Positions 38,001 through 47,000 of a stretch of DNA of 64,000 nt are shown one piece after another; position 1 is the stretch's first letter, and each line of letters opens with the position of its first letter. The stretch covers positions 16,752,898 to 16,816,897 of the forward strand of contig OW204009.1 in NCBI GenBank assembly GCA_934047225.1, read 5' to 3'. Source of the stretch: Ypsolopha sequella (Eukaryota > Arthropoda > Insecta > Lepidoptera > Ypsolophidae). Below the pieces are notes generated by a model, which saw only the letters and a list, made by a program, of their open reading frames with translations, made no database searches and was not told where the DNA came from. A program made the translations under genes and the position numbers.

Positions 38001-41000
38001 GTCATTCAATACTTATTTAAAATATTTGTATACCTTAGCGGTAGAACATAGCGTTCATAACATAACCCATAATGTATCACCACCTAAGTATAATTTTATA
38101 TTTAGTTTAAAATACCTATGTTCACAAATAAAGCATTCTGATTTCTGATTTCTGTAAAATACAAGGAAAATATTGCTTAGAAAAATCATTTAGGTAGTAA
38201 TGGATTTTTTTTCCGTACATGTGAAAAGTATTATTTTCCCCTATTTTGCGCTATCCGGAGACTCAGCGACGTCGTAATGCAGAGCGTGCTGATATGAACG
38301 TTGTTTCAATATATTTTCTGTCGATATTTGTACCGACACAAATCGATCGACTCAAGGCCTTTGGCGACTACTTGCCCCTTAAGGCGAGGGTATTCAGAGA
38401 AATCTGTTCTGGGGACTTGGGCCGACTTGGGTGAATCATAAAATGATTTGAAAGTAGGATGGATTCAGAGATTTTTCACGCGTGCAAAAGAGACGGCATT
38501 AGAACGGAATCATAATATGATATGTTTCAACTCAATATTTACATCTTAAAATTTTAAATAAAAGAGTGAAATATGTATTTCTTTTTCAAAATGTCATAGT
38601 TTGAAATATGTTAATAAATATATTATATTTTGCTTTTGTAAGCTTTATTTATTTGATTTTTTATTTATTCTCATAAAAAAAATTTAAAAAAAATGATTAC
38701 GGTCCCATACCGAGGGTCGAAATATATCGAATAATATTTTTTTATTGTTATAAATCGAATAACAAATAGTTTAAAATAATATTTAGGGGCAAAATCAAGC
38801 AACGCGATTCGTAGTGGTTGAAATTTCGAACAAAATAAAGTTCAGGTCCTCTAAAAAGGCCGTTTTGCATGAATCACATTATGATTCTGTTCTAATGCTG
38901 TCTCTTTTGCACGCGTGAAAAAACTCTGACTCTATTCTACTTTCAAATCATTTTATGATTCATCCAAGTCGGCCTTTTTATATCCCCTATCAGGTCCTCT
39001 AAAAAGGCCGTTTTGCATGAATCACATTATGATTCTGTTCTAATGCCGTCTCTTTTGCACGCGTGAAAAATCTCTGACTCTATCCTACTTTCAAATCATT
39101 TTATGATTCACCCAAGTCGGCCTTTTTAGATCCTCAGCTCGCACAGCAACATGGCTGTAACGTCAGTCGCTGCGGCTGACAAGTGTGAAAATACTGTGTT
39201 TTTATTTTATTTTATATAAAATAAAATGAATTTCCAAGAACTGAGAAAACCATATCATATAATATTATTTTGTCTCGAAGTTTATAAATTTTTATACTGT
39301 TTCGATAAAAACTGTAGCAGTTATATTGTTACAAGTGGACAAAAAATCGAGAAATAAGAATTTTCTTGCTTCACTTCTGTATATTAAAATAAAATTCAGG
39401 AAAAACCACATCACTATTTGTATTATGTAGATTACTATGTATTTTTCTTCTATTAAAAATGCTATAGTTACCGTATAAAATGGTTATAAAGTTACTCAGT
39501 TCAAGGTCGTTGGCGTTGGGAGAAACCTTAAACCGATCATGTCCACAGGCCTCGCAAAGATATTTGCCAGAATGTCATCGGCCAAACATAAGCACCTGTC
39601 AGTGGAGATGAACGAGATCATAGAGCTCCTGGACTGGGTGTACGACGACGAGGAGGCGGACCACATGTCCTTGCTGCTGTGGGAATTGAAGAACATACGC
39701 AAGTCCAAGACGCCGTACCGGGACCTCGTAAAGAACTTCGTGTTCGATGTCCTGCTGCTTCCGCTGATGAGGCAGACTGATGACGTCAAGAAGACGGTTA
39801 TTGGTGGGTACCATCCATCCATCCATCCATCAGCCTAGTTCGTCCACTGCTGGACATAAGCCTTTTCAGGACTTTGCCACTCCCGGCGGTCATCCTGGAA
39901 GAATTGCACATACTCACACACGCTGGGCAGGCGGGTTGGTGAGCGCGGTGCCGGAACCCTCACACAAGATGGCAAGATCAGCAAGATCGCCGCTGTCCGT
40001 CACCAGTCTGTTCCATATAAGGCCCTGCTATTAGGGATGTATATACCGCCATCCATCGGTCCCAGGCATGGTGGGCCTCCTGGTTTCTTGCCTGTGAGCT
40101 GTCCTCTTACTCTCCCCCTAATTACTTCGAGGGGGTCTCCAAGTAAGATGGTGGTACCTCCACAGTCGAGCCCGGCATCAGCTCTACCACCTGGTGGGTA
40201 CCAGTTATGTTAAATTAAAGCAGGTGGCTTATTGGTGTTGATTCAGTGTAACACGATTTAACTTATTTGACAGGACTTAGCTTAATTTAAGTGTTCTGTC
40301 TTTTTCTTTCTGTATCACAAAGACAGGACGCTTAAAATAAGTTTAGTCCTGTCAATTAAGTTAAGTCGTGTTGCACCGAATCGACGTAATTGTCTAGTTC
40401 ATGTATCGCTATGCTAAAGCTTTCGGGATTGGCTAAAAATGATGTGTGATTTGAGTGATGTTATTTATTTCTAGCCAATCACGATACATTTGAAAGCGAT
40501 TCTATTTGCTAAAAAGTCAAAAAGTAAAGGCGGTACTCGTATGTACCAACTAACTGTACATCGCTTATATACATTATATATATAGGTATATTAGGTCCTT
40601 ACCTTACATATGAAATTGGCGTTTTGTATGGAGAGGTTTAAGGAAACTCAATTTTTATAACTAACATTTTTGAATTTTTTTTAGGAATGACAAATCCAAA
40701 TTATGTAATTTCTTTTGTGGACTAATGAGACAACATTAAGCTAACGGCAACATAATTTTATTTTTGAAAAGTGCCTGCTGTTTAAAATTATTACGAATCT
40801 TATCATGGAAATGGATGGCATTTAGGACAAACTGTTTTTGAAGATTTAATTTTTATAATCAAACTGAAAATAAAAACTAAATTCAATACGTAGACGTAAA
40901 ACCTTGAAATCACCTGTCAAACAAAAAACAAAAATAGCTATTGAAATAGAGCAATTTCATCGAAATTTCGATGGAGCAATTTATAAACCTATGAATCTGT

Positions 41001-44000
41001 AAAAGAAATCACCAATTTCATAGATATGAATTATGTTAAATAATAATATTTATTATTTAAATAATATAATTATATAGAATAAAATTATTACCTATTTAAT
41101 ATTAGTTGACAATGCCATAAAGGAGAAACCGGTCAGGAAGTTCTAAATACATTTGTGGGATTTTCTGTAAATAAACTTACTTATATAATATAAAAAGTGA
41201 TAGTAACAATACAACTACCAACCTGTCACCAAGACATGTTCTTGATACTTATATAATATAAAAAAGTGATAGTAACAATACAACTACCAACCTGTCACCA
41301 AGACATGTTCTTGATACTTATATAATATAAAAAAGTGATAGTAACAATACAACTACCAACCTGTCACCAAGACATGTTCTTGATACTTATTACAAATGCA
41401 AAATAATTTGTTTTCTGTAACTTAGTCATACATTTTTTAGCTGTTGGAAAATCTACCTGAATATACTTAAGAGGCTCCGCTCTTCCGTTGCTTAAATTAA
41501 TTAAGTACTACGTACTTATATGATTAAAGTTTGATATCGCAGATAAGTTTCAACAAGAAATAATTTAGAAATGTGTATTAAAGTAAATGTTTAGGTGGAT
41601 AATATTTATTTATTTAGTTTATTCAAGACATCAACAGCAATACAAATTTAATATAAAACAATATACAAAGATATAACACATAGAGACAATAATAGATATA
41701 GATATCCATAAAATATACAAATTTAACAAAGTACCTACAGAAATGAAAATAAAACAGACAAACCCAATTACGTAGGTACTAATAAGTTATAAAATTAAAA
41801 CTAATAAAATTAAAACAAATATGAACTACGAGTAATTTCAAAACAGAGTTAAAGCTATACCTATCTGTACTAGTGTGTTATTTAAGGTCTGGAGCCGTAT
41901 TCTTGAATCGTTCATTTTCAATTAATTTTTCGGGGGACCCAAGAGCTGGCGCATACTTTGGACAACGCCTTAGTTTGGCAATCCAAAGAGGAAATGCTGC
42001 CAGCATTCTGGGAACCCTGCCACAAGATGGCGGCGATCTGGCAAACATTGGAGTCGATTCGGCTAAACACAATTTAACTAATTTGACAGGACTAACCTTA
42101 TTTTAAGCGTTCTGTCTTTGTCTTTTCGATACGGAAAGAACAAGACAGAAGGCTCAAATTAAGTTTAGTTCTGTTAAATAAGTTAGCCGAATCGATACAA
42201 CTTTCTACTTAGTTTAATTTTACTTTAGGAGACATTTTAGTTTTATAGGTAAATTTGTAAGGTTTAATTTTAGTTTTATTTAATGTTATTTAAGTTTTTA
42301 TGTTTCTGTTAATATTCACGTGTGAAAATATATGACCTGTCTCATCTTGCAAATGATAAGTTATGTTCTGATGTGCTACGTGAGATGGGTATATACTTTC
42401 GCACGTGAGTTGAAAACGAACGATTAAAAAATACGGCTCCTGCGTGTACGTCGGTGAGTGTAAGGTTTGTGACTGTAAAAACCTATGTTTTAAATCAATG
42501 GTAAAACTATAGTCCTACGACCGAGGTCTTGGCATCAGATTTAATTTATCCATAAAGGAGGTGAAGGTAATGTATGTTATTATACTGAGCAACTTTCTTC
42601 TTCAACCACAGAAGCGGATGAGGCCAAAAAGTAGATCACCGGAACTTACCCCGATATTACATCTAATGACTTACATGCTTTCCAGGTAAAATCACAACCT
42701 ACTTGAAAAGATTCCGTCAAAACTTCAGAAAACATAACAAAGGAAGAGACAAATTTCACAAAGTAAAGATATTCACTGCTGGATCGGCAAAGAGAGCAAA
42801 TGATGATAAGTTTCCGCTTCTTAGAAGTTCTAGTGGTGAGAAACGTCCCTTCTCTAGACATATTGCCCCAAAGGTGGAAGTTACAGTGCTACAAGAATCT
42901 GGTCCTCTAAAAAGGCCGTTTTGCATGAATCTCATTATGATTCTATTCTAATGCTGTCTCTTATGCACACATGAAAAAACTCTGACTCCATCCTACTTTC
43001 AAATAATTTTATGATTCACCCAAGTCGGCCTTTTTAGATCCCCAGGTCCTCTAAAAAGGTCGCTTTGGATGAATCATATTATGATTCTGTTGTAATGCCG
43101 TCTCTTTACCACGCTTGACTCTATCCTACTTTCAAATCATTTTATGATTCATCCAAGTCGGCCTTTTTAGATCTCCTGATGGCGCGTGGATGACCGTCAC
43201 AGGGGGCGCAGCTGTTAGACAAGGAGTATTGGTAGCGGTGTTAGTTACGATTTTGGACACAACCAATCCACGCGGCATAAGATCCTTGTAGCACTGTAAT
43301 GTCCTATGATATCAATGAGCGTTTTTCCTTGTGTCAAATTTAGTGTTCCATAAGATTCCTAGATGGCACTGTCGTAAGCTTTAGCAACATAATCAAAGAC
43401 AAAATTTCCACAGATTCCAAACAAACTAAAAACCACTTTGACATTTATTGCTACAAAACCTTACAAAACATATTTTATCTATGGTTATATGGACAGCGAC
43501 ATCTAGAGGAAAGCAAAGAACTAAGAAAAAAAAACAACGAGAAAATCGCTCATTTTAAGGCTGCCCAATATTTACAGCACATTACTTGCTGATCAATTTA
43601 GTTATTTTTGCCAACCACTAGAAATATCTCAATTCACTTTGTTGCTGACAAAATAAATTTTGGAGCTGACCAAAATCTCTTTAATTAGCTGACCGTTTAT
43701 TAATGGATAGCCATAGATTATTACGTTTTTTAGTCTTTGACTAAAAATTATTATTCACAATAAGTGAATGCTTATTTGATCGGATTAATAAAAAATAATT
43801 CTTACTTCGATAATAGATGGCGTTGAAATATTCACTGTTAGTTTTGCCAATTTAGCGCCATCTAGTTTTTCTAAGCTAAGCTATTACAGCCACACGTTTA
43901 CTTGGTAACCATGAGAGTTTACTTGCAGACAATTAATCAAATTATGCTTTTTTTACAACACTTGGCGACACCTAGCGTTGTAAGCGTTTAAAGAAGACAA

Positions 44001-47000
44001 TAAGTATAGGAAAATGGTGTTTATATTGATGCGTTTTATTCATACAAGTAGTTAAGATTGCACTAAAATAATAAATAAATAATTAAATAGGTAGGTACAA
44101 CCAGTACACCTTCCCACTTATAGTAAACATTTAATAATCAACCGTTGATATTATTGTTTCCTTGACTGCACCTACGCAAGCTTGCACTCGTAACTCATTC
44201 AGAGGCGACTAAAAGATTGGCGCGCACTATAGTAATACTTATTCTATGGTAGCATGCAGTATCTCTGACACAACACCCTCCTTTTTTCCAGGAGCACGTC
44301 ATCATGGGGCAAATGCTAACAACACCACAGTAGCAATGCGTGACAGAGTGCTTAGTTTTATCAACAAGTACCAGAAACGTTTAAAAATGTATCTTACCAA
44401 AGTTACAAAAATCACAAGAAGTAAACCTAGCACAGCCAGAGGAAATATTTCATCTGAAAGTTCCAAAGGTACGTACTTCTACCAACAAATCTGTTGGAGA
44501 ATTCATGAGAGTTGGTACCTAAATCAAAAACAAGGCCCAATGACCCTTCACAGATCACATCAGATTTTTTTGTCGCAACATATTTGTACGAGTATATTGG
44601 TATCGATTCGGTGTAGCACATCTTAACTTATTTGACAGGACTAACCTTATGTTAAGCGTCCTGTCTCTTTGTTTCTTTTACGAAAAGACAAGGACAGAAC
44701 ACTTAAATTAAGTTTAGTTCTGTCAAATAAGTAAGATGTGCTACACCGAATCGACACCATTGTCGACACCCTGCAATATAAATTTCGCCTAATATCAAAA
44801 TATATAAATTAATTTCTCTCAGTTTACAATGGATGGATTTTAAATCGCATAAAATCTGAAAAATAGGTACGAACTATTTTCGAAAATAGCCGTACGAGCC
44901 AAACACTGCCATTAGTATCGATTCGGTGTAACACGATTTAACTTATTTGACAGGACTTAATATAAGCGTTCTGTCTTTTTCCTTCTGTATCGAAAAGACA
45001 AAGACAATGGGTGATGGATGAAATCATTAAAAGTGCCTGAATATTTTTTTGTTGATAGGAATAACCTTCCCCATACGAGGAAAAAAAACTAAATTTTTTA
45101 GGTGGCTTTAATTACATTAAAAAATATAAAAACTTAAATTTTGGATATACGGAGCTATACAGCTGCATACGAATACTTCCTTTGCCTGCATATAAAAAAA
45201 CCGTTATTAATCTATGGTAACAAACTGACAACAAAACATAACCTCTCGTGTTGTTATTCTTTTATGGTATTTTGTTTAATTTTGCGACTGCTTACTCATA
45301 CCTGACCTTTGAATTTGCCTGCTTCGACGACTACCTACGCCTTGTACCGTCGATTAGATCTTGATAGCCACTACCGACGACCACTGGAACTGAAACTGAT
45401 CTATTGTGTTTTTCTTCTGGTTTTTGTGTATTAGTGCTGTACACAATGGATACTGAAGAACACCAACGTTGGAGATAACCCAATAAAACGTGTTTTGTGC
45501 CATCATGTCACCATCAGGTGTGAGTAAGCAGTCGCAAAATTAAACGAAATACCATAAAAGAATAACAACACGAGAGGTTATGTTTTGGTGTCATACTGTT
45601 ACCATAGATTAATAACGGTTTTTTTATATGCAGGCAAAGGAAGTATTCGTATGCAGCTGTATAGCCCCGTATATCTAAAATTTAAAAGTTTTTATATTTT
45701 TTAATGTAATTAAAGCCACCTAAAAAAATTAGTTTTTTTTTTCCTCTTATGGGGAAGGTTGTTCCTATCAACAAAAAAATATTCAGGCACTTTTAATGAT
45801 TTCATCCATCACCCATTCCTGTCAAATAAGTTAAGTCGTGTTACACCGAGTGTCGTTTGAAAACTTAGGTATTGGAGAGAATTTTCTCTTCCTATTTCCT
45901 ATTTAGGAATTAGTCATTTTGGAACATGTTCAACCAAGCGGAACCGGAAACAACTATGGTGTCATTTTGGTTGTCTATTGTATAGGTAATAACTGGTAAT
46001 AAGAACTAATTGCTCCGAGTCTATAGCAGACCGGACGTGCACTATCTATCATGGCTTGTACAGAAAGCGTTCGGAGATATATTTTAACACGAATTAAACG
46101 TTCAAAGACTGCATTGACATTTCAGAATTATATTACGAAAGCGATGCGGAATACCAACTTAAAGTAAATCTACACACGACAGTCGATAAGAATGTGACAA
46201 AACAACCGACAAGATCCATGACTAAATATCGCACTTCTATCGCAGTCACATCGACTCCGCTCTTCAGTCCTGACGAGCACCTACATGCGTTTCGAAGACT
46301 CAGTATTTCAGATAGTAATGATGAGGGTAAGAACCAGAGTTCATTATTCTACGTACAGTCAGAAATACTTCGGGTATGTGGTTTCACACTCATAATAATA
46401 AATTCTGAGGTCGTCTTCTTCATCTTGGTGGGCTCAGTTTCCGCACCTAGCCTCTTTTTTGGACCTTTGTGCGTGGAAAAGTGTGGGGCCGTCTATTCTA
46501 GCCAGCCAGCTCATGCCAAAATCCCAAGAGGCGACCTAGATCGCCACAGGACTGGCAGAGCGTCCTCGGTTCACCAAGGAGCTGGTTCTTTTACGCAGCC
46601 ATCTTCGTATCTGGTTAAAGGGCAAAGGAACCAGGGGTTCAGCACCCACTGGTTAAATTCTGAGGTCGTATCAGTTATTTAAAACAATAGAAATTCTTTT
46701 TTGTTCAAAAGTACGAAGTTTATAGGTACCTCGTAGCTAAGTAGCAACGTTTTTCCGAATTAAACGTTTTTATGACAGTGTATCTAAACTGATACGTAGA
46801 ACGTTAGACGCATGACAGGAAAACGGATTGAACCGTGAACCTTGTATAAATTAAAGTTTTAAGGCGTATGACCACGCTATATTATATAAGCAACTCGATG
46901 TGTGTCGGTACAAATATCAACGGAAACGACATTGAAATAATGTTCATTTCAGCGTGCCTTGAAAAGTGGCTGTTACGACAACCACTGCGTCTCCGGCTAG

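Noticed and set aside
41179..41384. Possible CRISPR-like array (three direct repeats)
   Set aside because: Units are contiguous without spacers; this is an ordinary tandem repeat in a eukaryotic intron.
42836..42951. Continuation of core exon 4 to a stop at 42951
   Set aside because: The continuation runs into an R4 transposon copy and a consensus donor GTGAGA precedes it.
46327..46682. Extension of core exon 6 to a 162-codon frame
   Set aside because: The donor GTAAGA at 46327 is strong and the extension enters an insertion with a 15-bp target duplication.
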